Assembly: GCF_036607905.1 (NCBI RefSeq)
Contig: NZ_CP144555.1
Coordinates: forward strand, 6,138,001-6,202,000
Length of the DNA: 64,000 bases
Origin: Streptomyces sp. SCSIO 75703
GTDB taxonomy: Bacteria; Actinomycetota; Actinomycetes; Streptomycetales; Streptomycetaceae
Direction: 5' to 3'
In this document: positions 25,307-34,184 of the stretch, piece after piece
How the letters are laid out: the number at the start of each line of letters is the position of its first letter
Numbering within the stretch: position 1 is the first letter of the stretch
The notes under the pieces: generated by a model
What the model saw: the letters and a program-made list of their open reading frames with translations, nothing else
What the model was told of the DNA's origin: nothing
Database searches by the model: none
Program-made: the position numbers and the translations under genes

Positions 25307-25315
25307 TTGTCCACA
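25307..25315 (+). promoter_or_regulatory. Perfect DnaA box
   Basis: TTGTCCACA, a consensus Streptomyces DnaA box, lies in the 139-base gap between the CvnB-like gene and the DUF6397-type gene, about 93 bases before the latter's ATG. A single box suggests DnaA titration or regulation, not an origin. Confidence 0.45.
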
Positions 25316-25407
25316 GGCAGCCCCCGGATCTCGCGGCGGCGGCTACGGTCTTGTACCAGGCAGTCGCGGACCGCGTCGGCCGGCACACTCCACGGGGGAG
25401 ACCAGCC

Positions 25408-26490
25408 ATGTCCAAAAACACCGTCACACACGAGAGCACGGCTCTCGCCGAACAGATCACCGCCGCCCGCGACGACTCGGTCGCACCGAGCCGGGCGGCG
25501 AGAGAACTGGGCCTCAAGCGGATCGAGTGGGACATCGCCGTCCAGCAGGGACGGGTCCGCACCGTGTCCGACGAGACGGAGCGCGGCCGGCGTCGCGTGA
25601 CCCGTGCCGAGATCGAACGGCTTCGTGCCGAGGAAGGATTCCCCGAAGCGCTGCGCGAGGAGGTGCGCACCGTGGGGACCACGGAGGGCGCGGCCCTCAT
25701 GGAGATCACGAAAGCCCGGTTCACGCGCCTCGCCCGGCTGGGGCTGCTCGTGCCCGTCGCCTTCCACCTCAACCGCTACCGGGCGGTGGTCTGGCTGTAC
25801 CGGGCCGAGGACCTGCGGCAGTTCGCCGCCGACGAGAGGAACACCGCCCTGCTCCGGCGACGCATGCCCGAGGGACTGCGGGAGCAGTTGGACGCGGGGC
25901 TGGACCTGCGCCCCCGCAACTGGCGGGGCGGGTACCTGGGCCGTCTGCTCCGCCAGTGCGAAACACCGTGGCAACGGGCGGCGGCCGTCGCCTCCCTGCT
26001 GGACCCGGTCCACGTCTCGGACGTCGTCAAGGACCCCCACGAGCGCTCCCACCTCCACGCGCTCCGCCCGGCGTCCCCGGCCCAGGGCCCACCGGGTTCC
26101 CCGGCGGCACACATCATCGAGTCGATCACGACCGCCGGCGAAGGCGACGAGACCGACTGGCTCCGGGCCGACCTGGCCGCCGAGACCGGAACCGCCCGGC
26201 GGCACAGTCCGGCACCCCGCCCGCTGCCGGAGCTCCGCGCACCCCGCCGGGCACGCCTCGGGACGGTACCGGCACACGTCCACCGCCCCCACCCCTGGAC
26301 CGTCCACGTCGGACACCCGCAGCTCCCGGCGCCCCGGCCGGGGCCGCCGGCCCGCGCCGACCGCCCGGCCCCACGTCCGGCGTCACATCCGGCGGCCCCC
26401 GGGCGCCGCCGGGCACCGGCCCGACCGTCGCACCGGCACGGGGGAGCACTCCGTGTGCTGCTGGGCCGGCTGCGGCGCGGACGTTCCTGA
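25408..26490 (+). CDS. DUF6397-type protein with helix-turn-helix-like N-terminus
   Basis: The 360-residue protein begins SRAARELGLKRIEWDIAVQQGRV (about 30-52), an HTH-like segment typical of a Streptomyces-restricted family I recognise as DUF6397. A second DNA-binding-like stretch follows near 60-90 (RRRVTRAEIERLRAEEGFP). The middle (about 90-200) is conserved; after about residue 215 it becomes low-complexity, rich in Pro, Arg, His and Ala. GGGGGAG precedes the ATG. It ends two bases before the convergent tesB stop, leaving no room for a separate terminator. Role unknown; a regulator is plausible. Confidence 0.75.
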   Translation: MSKNTVTHESTALAEQITAARDDSVAPSRAARELGLKRIEWDIAVQQGRVRTVSDETERGRRRVTRAEIERLRAEEGFPEALREEVRTVGTTEGAALMEITKARFTRLARLGLLVPVAFHLNRYRAVVWLYRAEDLRQFAADERNTALLRRRMPEGLREQLDAGLDLRPRNWRGGYLGRLLRQCETPWQRAAAVASLLDPVHVSDVVKDPHERSHLHALRPASPAQGPPGSPAAHIIESITTAGEGDETDWLRADLAAETGTARRHSPAPRPLPELRAPRRARLGTVPAHVHRPHPWTVHVGHPQLPAPRPGPPARADRPAPRPASHPAAPGRRRAPARPSHRHGGALRVLLGRLRRGRS

Positions 26491-26491
26491 C

Positions 26492-27358
26492 CTACTGGGC
26501 GCGGAACAGCCCTTCCTGCACGACGGAGACCAGCAGACGCCCCTGCGTGTCGTAGATCTGGCCGCGGGCCAGGCCACGCCCGCCGACCGCGATCGGCGAC
26601 TCCTGGTCGTACAGGAACCACTCGTCGGCACGGAACGGCCGGTGGAACCACATGGCGTGGTCCAACGAGGCCATGTCGAAGCCCCGCTGTCCCCACAGGG
26701 GCTCCACCGGGATGCGCACGGCGTCCAGGAGTGTCATGTCGCTGGCGTACGTGAGGGCGCAGGTGTGCACGAGCGGGTCGTCGCCGAGCGGCCCGACCGC
26801 GCGCATCCACACCGCGCTGCGCGCCTCGGCGCCCTTCACCTCCTCCGGGCTCCACCGCAGCCGGTCCGCGTAACGGATGTCGAAGGGCTGACGGCGGGCC
26901 ATCCGCTCCAACTGGTCCGGCAACGCGCCCAGATGCGCCCGGATCTCCTCGGCGACCGTCGGCAGCGACTCGGGCCCCGGAACCTCCCGGGAGGGTGGCC
27001 GCTGGTGCTCGAAACTCCCCTCCTCAGGCTGGTGAAAGGAAGCGGTCAGATTGAAGATCGTACGACCCTGCTGCACGGCCGTGACCCGCCGCGTCGTGAA
27101 CGACCGCCCGTCCCGCACCCGTTCCACCTGGTACACGATCGGCACCCCCGGACGGCCGGGACGCAGGAAGTACGCGTGCAGTGAGTGCACGGGACGGTCG
27201 GCCTGGGTGGTGCGGCCCGCCGCGACCAGCGCCTGGCCCGCCACCTGGCCCCCGAAGACCCGTTGGAGGGACTCGTCGGGGCTGCGGCCACGGAAGATGT
27301 CGACCTCGATCCGCTCCAGGTCGAGCAGGGAGACGAGGCTCTCGGCCGGGTTCGTCAT
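26492..27358 (-). CDS. tesB: Acyl-CoA thioesterase II
   Basis: The 288-residue double-hotdog enzyme hydrolyses acyl-CoA to free acid and CoA. Family marks include VFGGQVAGQALVAAGRT (about 35-51), SLHAYFLRPG, the second-domain Asp in ALTYASDMTLLD, and SLDHAMWFHRPFRADEW near the C-terminus. Length is normal for TesB. GGGAG lies ten bases before the ATG. It begins 19 bases after the stop of the helicase gene and probably shares its transcript. Confidence 0.93.
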   Translation of the reverse strand: MTNPAESLVSLLDLERIEVDIFRGRSPDESLQRVFGGQVAGQALVAAGRTTQADRPVHSLHAYFLRPGRPGVPIVYQVERVRDGRSFTTRRVTAVQQGRTIFNLTASFHQPEEGSFEHQRPPSREVPGPESLPTVAEEIRAHLGALPDQLERMARRQPFDIRYADRLRWSPEEVKGAEARSAVWMRAVGPLGDDPLVHTCALTYASDMTLLDAVRIPVEPLWGQRGFDMASLDHAMWFHRPFRADEWFLYDQESPIAVGGRGLARGQIYDTQGRLLVSVVQEGLFRAQ

Positions 27359-27377
27359 GGGTCGGGTGCTCCCGCGC

Positions 27378-29891
27378 TCAGAGTTGGCCGACATGGGTGA
27401 CGCGGAGGACGGCCCGGCTCTCCGCGTCGGAGGCCGTGAGGTCGACCTCCGCGCTGATGCCCCAGTCGTGGTCGCCGTTCGGGTCGTCGAAGATCTGCCG
27501 CACCCGCCACAGGCCGTTCTGCGGTTCCTCCTCGATGACCAGCAGCTTGGGGCCGCGGGCGTCGGGGCCGGTGCCGAGGTCGTCGTACTCGTCCCAGTAG
27601 CCGTCCATGGCCTCGCCCCAGGCGTCGGCGTCCCAGCCGGCGTCGGCGTCCATCTCGCCCAGCTCGGCGATCTGGTCGAGGGCGGCCAGCTCAACCCGCC
27701 GGAACAGGGCGTTGCGGACCAGGACGCGGAAGGCGCGCGCGTTGGTGGTGACCGGCCGCACCTGGTCGGCCTTCTCCTGGGCCTCCTCGGCGGTCATCTC
27801 CTCCGGGTTGGCGAGCTGCTCCCACTCGTCCAGGAGGCTGGAGTCCACCTGGCGGACCATCTCGCCCAGCCACTCGACGAGGTCCTGGAGGTCCTCGGAC
27901 TTGAGGTCGTCCGGGACGGTGTGGTCGAGGGCCTTGTAGGCACTGGCGAGGTAGCGCAGCACGATGCCCTCGGTGCGGGCCAGCTCGTAGTGCGAGACCA
28001 GCTCCGTGAAGGTCAGCGCCCGCTCGTACATGTCGCGGATGACCGACTTCGGCGACAGCGGATGGTCACCGACCCACGGGTGGCTGCGGCGGTAGGTGTC
28101 GTAGGCGTGGAAGAGCAGTTCCTCCAGCGGCTTCGGGTACGTCACGTCCTGGAGGCGCTCCATGCGCTCCTCGTACTCGACCCCGTCCGCCTTCATCGCG
28201 GCCACGGCCTCGCCGCGCGCCTTGTTCTGCTGGGCGGCGAGGATCTGCCGCGGGTCGTCCAGGGTGGATTCCACGACGGACACCATGTCCAGCGCGTAGG
28301 AGGGGGATTCCGGGTCGAGCAGTTCGAAGGCGGCGAGGGCGAACGTGGACAGCGGCTGGTTGAGCGCGAAGTCCTGTTGCAGGTCCACCGTCAGGCGGAC
28401 GACGCGGCCCTCGGAGTCGGGGGAGTCCAGCTTCTCGACGATCCCCCCGTCCAGCAGGGAGCGGTAGATGGCGATGGCCCGCCGGATGTGCCGCAGTTGC
28501 TGTCGGCGGGGCTCGTGGTTGTCCTCCAGAAGGTGTCGCATCGCGTCGAAGGCGTTGCCCGGACGGGCGATCACCGACAGCAGCATCGTGTGCGTCACCC
28601 GGAAACGGGACGTCAGCGGTTCCGGCTCGGAGGCGATGAGCTTCTCGAAGGTGGTTTCCGACCAGGCGACGAAGCCTTCCGGCGCCTTCTTACGGACGAC
28701 CTTCCGCCGCTTCTTCGGGTCGTCGCCGGCCTTGGCCAACGCCTTCTCGTTCTCGATGACGTGCTCGGGAGCCTGGGCGACGACGAATCCCTCCGTGTCG
28801 AACCCGGCGCGTCCGGCCCGGCCCGCGATCTGGTGGAACTCGCGGGCCCGCAGCGTACGGACACGGCTGCCGTCGTACTTGGTCAGCGCCGTGAACAGCA
28901 CCGTGCGGATGGGTACGTTGACGCCCACGCCGAGCGTGTCGGTGCCGCAGATCACCTTCAGCAGACCGGCCTGGGCGAGCTTCTCCACCAGCCGCCGGTA
29001 CTTGGGCAGCATGCCGGCGTGGTGCACGCCGATGCCGTGCCGGACGTAGCGGGAGAGGTTGCGGCCGAACTTGGTGGTGAAGCGGAAGTTGCCGATCAGC
29101 TCGGCGATCCGGTCCTTCTCCTCCCGCGAGCACATGTTGATGCTCATCAGCGCCTGCGCCCGCTCCACGGCCTGGGCCTGCGTGAAGTGCACGATGTAGA
29201 CGGGTGCCTGCCGGGCCTCCAGCAGGTCGGTGAGGGTCTCGGTGAGCGGGGTGTAGCGGTACTCGTAGGACAGGGGCACGGGGCGGGTGGCCGAGCGGAC
29301 CACCGCGGTGGGCCGGCCCGTGCGACGGGTGAGGTCCTTCTCGAAGAACGACACGTCGCCGAGGGTGGCCGACATCAGCACGAACTGCGCCTGCGGCAGT
29401 TCCAGCAGGGGGATCTGCCACGCCCAGCCGCGGTCCGGCTCCGCGTAGAAGTGGAACTCGTCCATCACGACCTGTCCGACGTCGGCGTTCCTGCCGTCGC
29501 GCAGCGCGATCGACGCCAGGACCTCGGCGGTGCAGCAGATCACGGGGGCGTCCGCGTTCACGGACGCGTCGCCGGTGAGCATGCCGACGTTCTCGGTGCC
29601 GAAGATCTTGCACAGTTCGAAGAACTTCTCCGACACCAGTGCCTTGATCGGGGCCGTGTAGAAGGTGACCTCGTCGCGGGCGAGCGCGGCGAAGTGGGCG
29701 CCGGCGGCGATCATGCTCTTGCCGGACCCGGTGGGCGTCGACACGATCACGTTCGCGCCGGAGACCACCTCGATCAGCGCCTCCTCCTGGTGGGGGTAGA
29801 GCGTGAGACCGCGTTCCTGGGACCAGGATTCGAAGGCTTCGTACAGGGCGTCGGGGTCGGCGGTCGGCGGCAGCTGATCGATGAGGGTCAC
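27378..29891 (-). CDS. DEAD/DEAH-box RNA helicase (DUF3516-containing)
   Basis: The 837-residue protein is a superfamily 2 helicase with Q-motif-like LTLYPHQEEAL, Walker A STPTGSGKSMIA (about 55), DEFH as motif II, SATLGD as motif III, and HQIAGRAGRAGF as motif VI. The long C-terminal region (about 430-837) corresponds to the DUF3516 domain found in actinobacterial members and is acidic at its end. Likely an RNA-remodelling enzyme. GTG at 29891 is chosen because the family start (LIDQLPP) follows it directly; the longer frame overlaps the divergent membrane-protein gene's promoter. Confidence 0.9.
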   Translation of the reverse strand: MTLIDQLPPTADPDALYEAFESWSQERGLTLYPHQEEALIEVVSGANVIVSTPTGSGKSMIAAGAHFAALARDEVTFYTAPIKALVSEKFFELCKIFGTENVGMLTGDASVNADAPVICCTAEVLASIALRDGRNADVGQVVMDEFHFYAEPDRGWAWQIPLLELPQAQFVLMSATLGDVSFFEKDLTRRTGRPTAVVRSATRPVPLSYEYRYTPLTETLTDLLEARQAPVYIVHFTQAQAVERAQALMSINMCSREEKDRIAELIGNFRFTTKFGRNLSRYVRHGIGVHHAGMLPKYRRLVEKLAQAGLLKVICGTDTLGVGVNVPIRTVLFTALTKYDGSRVRTLRAREFHQIAGRAGRAGFDTEGFVVAQAPEHVIENEKALAKAGDDPKKRRKVVRKKAPEGFVAWSETTFEKLIASEPEPLTSRFRVTHTMLLSVIARPGNAFDAMRHLLEDNHEPRRQQLRHIRRAIAIYRSLLDGGIVEKLDSPDSEGRVVRLTVDLQQDFALNQPLSTFALAAFELLDPESPSYALDMVSVVESTLDDPRQILAAQQNKARGEAVAAMKADGVEYEERMERLQDVTYPKPLEELLFHAYDTYRRSHPWVGDHPLSPKSVIRDMYERALTFTELVSHYELARTEGIVLRYLASAYKALDHTVPDDLKSEDLQDLVEWLGEMVRQVDSSLLDEWEQLANPEEMTAEEAQEKADQVRPVTTNARAFRVLVRNALFRRVELAALDQIAELGEMDADAGWDADAWGEAMDGYWDEYDDLGTGPDARGPKLLVIEEEPQNGLWRVRQIFDDPNGDHDWGISAEVDLTASDAESRAVLRVTHVGQL

Positions 29892-30036
29892 GTTCCCATC
29901 TTGCCTGCCGTGAGCCCCTCGGGGGGAATCGGATGCCCGTACGAAGATCATGAACGCTACGCTGGAGCGTCGGCCGGGCATCGGCGGAACCGGACAACTG
30001 GACAGCGGCACACGAGGAATGGGGCGGGCAGCGGCG

Positions 30037-30831
30037 ATGATGGGACCAGCACACTCACTGTCGGGAGCCGCCGCCTGGCTCGGTGTCGGCGCGGCGACCG
30101 CCGCCGCGGGCCATCCGATGCCCTGGCCGGTGCTGCTGGTCGGCGCCCTGATCTGCGCGGGTGCCGCCCTCGCCCCGGACCTCGACCACAAGGCCGCGAC
30201 CATCTCCCGGGCCTTCGGGCCGGTCTCCCAGCGCCTGTGCGAGATCGTCGACAAACTGTCCTACTCGGTCTACAAGGCCACCCGCAAACCGGGCGACCCC
30301 CGCCGCTCCGGCGGGCACCGCACCCTGACGCACACCTGGCTGTGGGCGGTCCTGATCGGGGCGGCCACCTCGGTCGCCGCCATCACCGGGGGCCGCTGGG
30401 CGGTGCTGGGCATCCTCTTCGTGCACATGGTGCTCGCGATCGAGGGGCTGTTGTGGCGGGCCACCCGGGGTTCCAGCAGCGACGTGCTGGTCTGGCTGCT
30501 GGCCGCGACCAGTTCCTGGATACTCGCCGGCATCCTGGACCAGCCGGCCGGCGGATCGGACTGGCTGTTCACCGCCCCGGGCCAGGAGTACCTGTGGCTC
30601 GGACTGCCGATCGTGCTGGGCGCGCTGGTACACGACATCGGGGACGCGCTGACCGTCTCCGGCTGCCCGATCCTGTGGCCGATACCGGTGGGCCGCAAGC
30701 GCTGGTACCCGATCGGTCCGCCGAAGGTCATGCGCTTCCGGGCCGGGAGCTGGGTCGAGCTGAAGGTGCTCATGCCGGCGTTCATGGTGCTCGGCGGGGT
30801 CGGCTGCGCGGCGGCGCTCAACTTCATCTGA
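30037..30831 (+). CDS. YdjM-like membrane-bound metal-dependent hydrolase (DUF457)
   Basis: The 264-residue membrane protein has five or six hydrophobic helices. It shows the family metal residues: H in MGPAHSLSGAAAW, APDLDHK (about 48-54), GGHRTLTHT (about 87-95), and VHDIGDALT near 195. Related proteins (LexA-regulated YdjM/YfhO type) are poorly characterised membrane hydrolases. ATG 30037 gives the MMGPAHS start; another ATG 18 bases upstream has no better RBS. It is divergent from the helicase gene. Confidence 0.85.
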   Translation: MMGPAHSLSGAAAWLGVGAATAAAGHPMPWPVLLVGALICAGAALAPDLDHKAATISRAFGPVSQRLCEIVDKLSYSVYKATRKPGDPRRSGGHRTLTHTWLWAVLIGAATSVAAITGGRWAVLGILFVHMVLAIEGLLWRATRGSSSDVLVWLLAATSSWILAGILDQPAGGSDWLFTAPGQEYLWLGLPIVLGALVHDIGDALTVSGCPILWPIPVGRKRWYPIGPPKVMRFRAGSWVELKVLMPAFMVLGGVGCAAALNFI

Positions 30832-30997
30832 GGAGGTCCGGGGCTTCGGGCGCGTCCGGGACGTTCCCGGGCCGGGGCCGGCACCGACAGCCGAGGGGCG
30901 GGCGTGCCGCCCGGTGCCCTGGGACGGGTGGCCCCGTCCGGCGGGTCACGCAGGCCCGACTCCGGACCCCTTCTCGCCCCGGTGCCGTCCGGGCCGG

Positions 30998-31267
30998 TCA
31001 GCTCTGCGTCCCGGCGCCCTTGCCCTCGCCGCCGTAGCGCCGTTCGAAGCGGGCGACGCGTCCCTCGGAGTCCACCGTCCTGGCCTTGCCCGTGTAGAAG
31101 GGGTGGCTCTCCGAGGAGATCTCCACGTCCACCACCGGGTAGGTCTCCCCGTCATCCCAGGCGATGGTCTGCTCGCTGGTCGCGGTGGACCGGGTGAGGA
31201 AGGCGTACCCGGCGGCGCGGTCACGGAAGACGACGGCGTGGTAGTCGGGGTGCTTGTCCTTCTGCAT
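30998..31267 (-). CDS. rpmE2: Ribosomal protein L31 type B (zinc-independent)
   Basis: The 89-residue protein starts QKDKHPDYHAVVF and has SHPFYTGK, the type B L31 signature. The CxxC zinc pairs of type A L31 are absent, so it is the alternative used when zinc is scarce, normally under Zur control in streptomycetes. I see no clear Zur palindrome in the short upstream gap. GAGGAG lies six bases before the ATG. It carries a short extra C-terminal tail. The DUF5709-type gene sits 63 bases upstream on the same strand. Confidence 0.95.
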   Translation of the reverse strand: MQKDKHPDYHAVVFRDRAAGYAFLTRSTATSEQTIAWDDGETYPVVDVEISSESHPFYTGKARTVDSEGRVARFERRYGGEGKGAGTQS

Positions 31268-31330
31268 GGCAACTCCTCGAACGGCGCGGATCGACGGGTC
31301 CGCGGCACGGCAGGCCCGCACCGGACCACG

Positions 31331-31801
31331 TCAGCGGGGCAGGGAGTCCTCGTCGACGACGTGCACCGCGGCTTCCTCCGCGGAGGCCGCCGCGCCGTCG
31401 ATACCGATGTCCTGGGCCACCAGCGAGGGCTCCTCGTCCTCCCGGGTCCCCTCATCCGGCGCCACCAGTCGGCCGGAGCGGTCGGCGCCCACCTCGTCGT
31501 CCAGCAGTTCCCCGTCGGTACCGGAGCAGTCGCCCAGGTCGTCGCCGTCGGGCGGGGCGATCTCCGGCTGTTCGTCGGCGAGCCGCTGGTCCAGCGTCTC
31601 CCCCCGGTGGCCCTCCTCCGCGGTCACGCCGGTGTGCTCCACCGCCCAGGGCCGCTCGGGCGGGGACCAGCCCCGGTCCAGCGGATCGTCCACGCCGTCG
31701 TGCTCCAGGGTGTCCTCCGCGTCGAGCAGGCCGGTGTCCTCCCGCTGCTCGGAGCCGTCGGGCTGGTAGACGTCGTCTCCCCATCCATCGACGCTGTTCA
31801 C
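31331..31801 (-). CDS. DUF5709-type acidic protein
   Basis: The 156-residue protein is strongly acidic with conserved phrases GDDVYQPDG, EDTGLLDAEDTL, GVDDPLDRGWSPPERP and RLADEQPE, which I recognise as the actinobacterial DUF5709 family. It is probably largely disordered, with no membrane or signal segment and no known activity. The GTG start is supported by GGAGG five bases upstream. It precedes the L31 gene by 63 bases. Confidence 0.85.
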   Translation of the reverse strand: MNSVDGWGDDVYQPDGSEQREDTGLLDAEDTLEHDGVDDPLDRGWSPPERPWAVEHTGVTAEEGHRGETLDQRLADEQPEIAPPDGDDLGDCSGTDGELLDDEVGADRSGRLVAPDEGTREDEEPSLVAQDIGIDGAAASAEEAAVHVVDEDSLPR

Positions 31802-32402
31802 GGATACCTCCAGGGGGTGGGGGCGGGCACCCGCACGCCGTGGACCGCGGTGTGCGGCCCCCCGCGCGGGCGCACGGGCGCCGCTGTCGCCGGGCCGCAC
31901 GGTTGCGGGCCGTCCCGGAGCCGGTGCCTGCTTCCACCCTTCCACTGCCGTTCGGGACCGCGCAACGGCAGGAGGCGGCGGCCGGGTGCCGGACCTTGGC
32001 GACCTGGGACCGAGCGGTGCCGGACCCGCCGGGGCGGCCGAAACCAAACCAAGCCCGGTCGGCATCCCGTCGGCATGCCGACCGGCAGCCGGCGGCCGGA
32101 CGTCCCGGCCCCCTCCCGGACACGGAGGACGCCGGGGCCGGGAGGGGGCCGGTGCCCCTGGGACACGGAAGGCCATGGCCCGGCATGCCGAAGGGCCCGT
32201 CCACCGGCTCTGGGCCTACCGGGGGAGGGCCCGCCGGGGGAGGGCCCCGCCGGGGAGGGGCCCGCCGTCACCGCCCGGAGCCGCCACCGCTCCGGGCCGG
32301 CGTCGACGGACCGGGAGCCCCCGAGACAAGCCCCGCACACCCCGCACCCCGCAGACCCGAGCCTCGCCCGTCGCCACCGCCCGGCGACGCCCGTCGCCCC
32401 GC
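31802..32402. other. 600-bp GC-rich gap without genes
   Basis: Neither strand offers a frame with an RBS or family resemblance. The most notable content is a cluster of GC repeats: three near-identical 15-16 bp units (GGGGGAGGGCCCGCC type) at 32221-32266. Several short inverted repeats are present, such as CGGCATGCCG near 32070. Confidence 0.6.
32221..32266. repeat. Three tandem 15-16 bp GC repeats
   Basis: GGGGGAGGGCCCGCC (32221-32235) is followed by a 16-base copy and a 15-base variant ending at 32266. Each contains a GGGCCC palindrome. No function is evident; it lies 136 bases downstream of the ABC exporter stop. Confidence 0.6.
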
Positions 32403-34184
32403 TCAGCCGTGCCAGGAGCGCCACAAGGCCGCGTAGGCGCCGTCGGCGGCGACCAGGTCGGCGTGGCTGCCGAGTTCCGTGATGCGGCCGTCCTCGACGA
32501 CGGCGATGACGTCCGCGTCGTGGGCGGTGTGCAGACGGTGGGCGATGGCGACGACCGTGCGGCCGTCCAGCACGCGGGCCAGCGACCGTTCGAGATCGCG
32601 GGCGGCACGCGGGTCGAGCAACGACGTCGCCTCGTCCAGCACGAGAGTGTGCGGGTCGGCCAGCACCAGGCGGGCGAGGGCGATCTGCTGGGCCTGCGCC
32701 GGGGTGAGGGCGAAGCCGCCCGAGCCGACCTCGGTGTCCAGACCGTCGTCGAGAGCGCGGGCCCAGGCGTCCGCGTCGACCGCGCCCAGCGCCGCCCACA
32801 GCTCGGCGTCGGCGGCGTCGGAGCGGGCGAGACGGAGGTTGTCACGCAGGGAGCCCACGAAGACGTGGTGTTCCTGGTTGACGAGGGCGACGTGCGAGCG
32901 GACGCGCTCCGCGGGCATCCGGGAGAGTTCGGCCCCGCCCAGGGTGATGTGGCCCGCCCGCGGCCCGTAGATCCCGGCGAGCAGCCGGCCCAGGGTCGAC
33001 TTGCCGGCGCCGGAGGGGCCGACGAGCGCCATCCTCGTGCCGGGGGCGACCTCCAGGGACACCTGGCGCAGGACGTCGACGCCCTCCAGGTAGCCGAAGT
33101 GCACCCGGTCGGCGCGGACGTGCCGTCCGTCCGGAGCGAGGCTCGCGTCACCTGCCTCCGGCTCGATGTCCCGGACGCCCACCAGACGGGCCAGGGAGAC
33201 CTGGGCCACCTGGAGTTCGTCGTACCAGCGCAGGATGATGCCGACCGGATCGACGAGCATCTGCGCGATCAGCGCCGCCGTCGTCAACTGGCCGACACCG
33301 ATCCACCCCTGGAGGACGAACACGCCGCCGACGAGCAGCACGGAGGCGAGCACGGTCACATGGGTGACGTTGACGATCGGGAAGAGCACCGACCGCAGCC
33401 AGAGCGTGTAGCGCTCCCAGGCCGTCCACTCCTTGATGCGGCGCTCGGAGAGGGCGACACGGCGGTCGGCGAGCCGGTGGGCCTCGACGGTGCGCCCGGC
33501 GTCCACGGTCTCGGCGAGGGCCGCCGCCACGGCGGCGTATCCGGCCGCCTCCGAGCGGTAGCCCGAGGGCGCCCGGCGGAAGTACCAGCGGCAGCCGATC
33601 ACCAGCAGGGGCACGGCGAGCAGCACCACGGGCGCCAGGAGCGGCGCGGTGACGACGAGGCCGGCGAGCAGCAGCACCACCCACACCGCGCCGATGGCCA
33701 GCAGGGGCACCGCCTCGCGCATGGCGTTGGCGAGCCGGTCGACGTCCGTGGTGATGCGGGAGAGCAGGTCGCCGGTGCCGGCGCGTTCCAGCACGCCGGG
33801 CGGCAGGCCGACCGAGCGCACGAGGAAGTCCTCGCGGAGATCGGCGAGCATCCGTTCGCCGAGGACGGCGCCGCGCAGGCGCACCTCGCGGTTGAACGCG
33901 GCCTGGATCAGCAGCGCGATCACGAACAGGATGACCGTGATCTCCAGGCGGAGGTCGCTCGCGCCGGCCGAGACGCGCTCCACCAGACCGCCGAGGAGGT
34001 AGGGCCCGGCCATCGAGGCGAGCACGGCGATCGTGTTCACCAGGATGAGGAGGGTGAAGGCACGGCGGTGCCTGCGCAGCAGTTCGCCCGCGTACGCGCG
34101 GACGGTCGCGGGAGCGCCGACGGGCAGGGTGCTCGCCGTGGTGGGAGCCGCCGGGTCGTACGACGGTGGCGCCACGCCGATCAT
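32403..34184 (-). CDS. ABC exporter half-transporter, catalytic Walker A/B partner with degenerate signature
   Basis: The 593-residue protein has six membrane helices (about 45-320) and a C-terminal ATPase. Walker A GPSGAGKST, Q-loop NQE, Walker B LVLDEATS with the catalytic Glu, and H-loop IAHRL are intact, but the signature LSGGQ is replaced by LTPAQ. Its partner, encoded just upstream with a four-base ATGA overlap, has the opposite defects, so together they make one complete ATP site. It is a heterodimeric multidrug, lipid or peptide exporter; the substrate is unknown. Codon use is typical of its neighbours. Confidence 0.9.
   Translation of the reverse strand: MIGVAPPSYDPAAPTTASTLPVGAPATVRAYAGELLRRHRRAFTLLILVNTIAVLASMAGPYLLGGLVERVSAGASDLRLEITVILFVIALLIQAAFNREVRLRGAVLGERMLADLREDFLVRSVGLPPGVLERAGTGDLLSRITTDVDRLANAMREAVPLLAIGAVWVVLLLAGLVVTAPLLAPVVLLAVPLLVIGCRWYFRRAPSGYRSEAAGYAAVAAALAETVDAGRTVEAHRLADRRVALSERRIKEWTAWERYTLWLRSVLFPIVNVTHVTVLASVLLVGGVFVLQGWIGVGQLTTAALIAQMLVDPVGIILRWYDELQVAQVSLARLVGVRDIEPEAGDASLAPDGRHVRADRVHFGYLEGVDVLRQVSLEVAPGTRMALVGPSGAGKSTLGRLLAGIYGPRAGHITLGGAELSRMPAERVRSHVALVNQEHHVFVGSLRDNLRLARSDAADAELWAALGAVDADAWARALDDGLDTEVGSGGFALTPAQAQQIALARLVLADPHTLVLDEATSLLDPRAARDLERSLARVLDGRTVVAIAHRLHTAHDADVIAVVEDGRITELGSHADLVAADGAYAALWRSWHG

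Noticed and set aside
25307..25315. Replication origin
   Set aside because: Only isolated DnaA boxes occur; an oriC would have many clustered boxes next to dnaA/dnaN.
27051..31037. A 1328-codon plus-strand open frame
   Set aside because: It runs antisense through tesB and the helicase and then across another gene; composition is of shadow type.
31268..31330. Zur operator before the type B L31 gene
   Set aside because: The expected AT-centred palindrome is not visible in the gap, although Zur control is usual for this gene.
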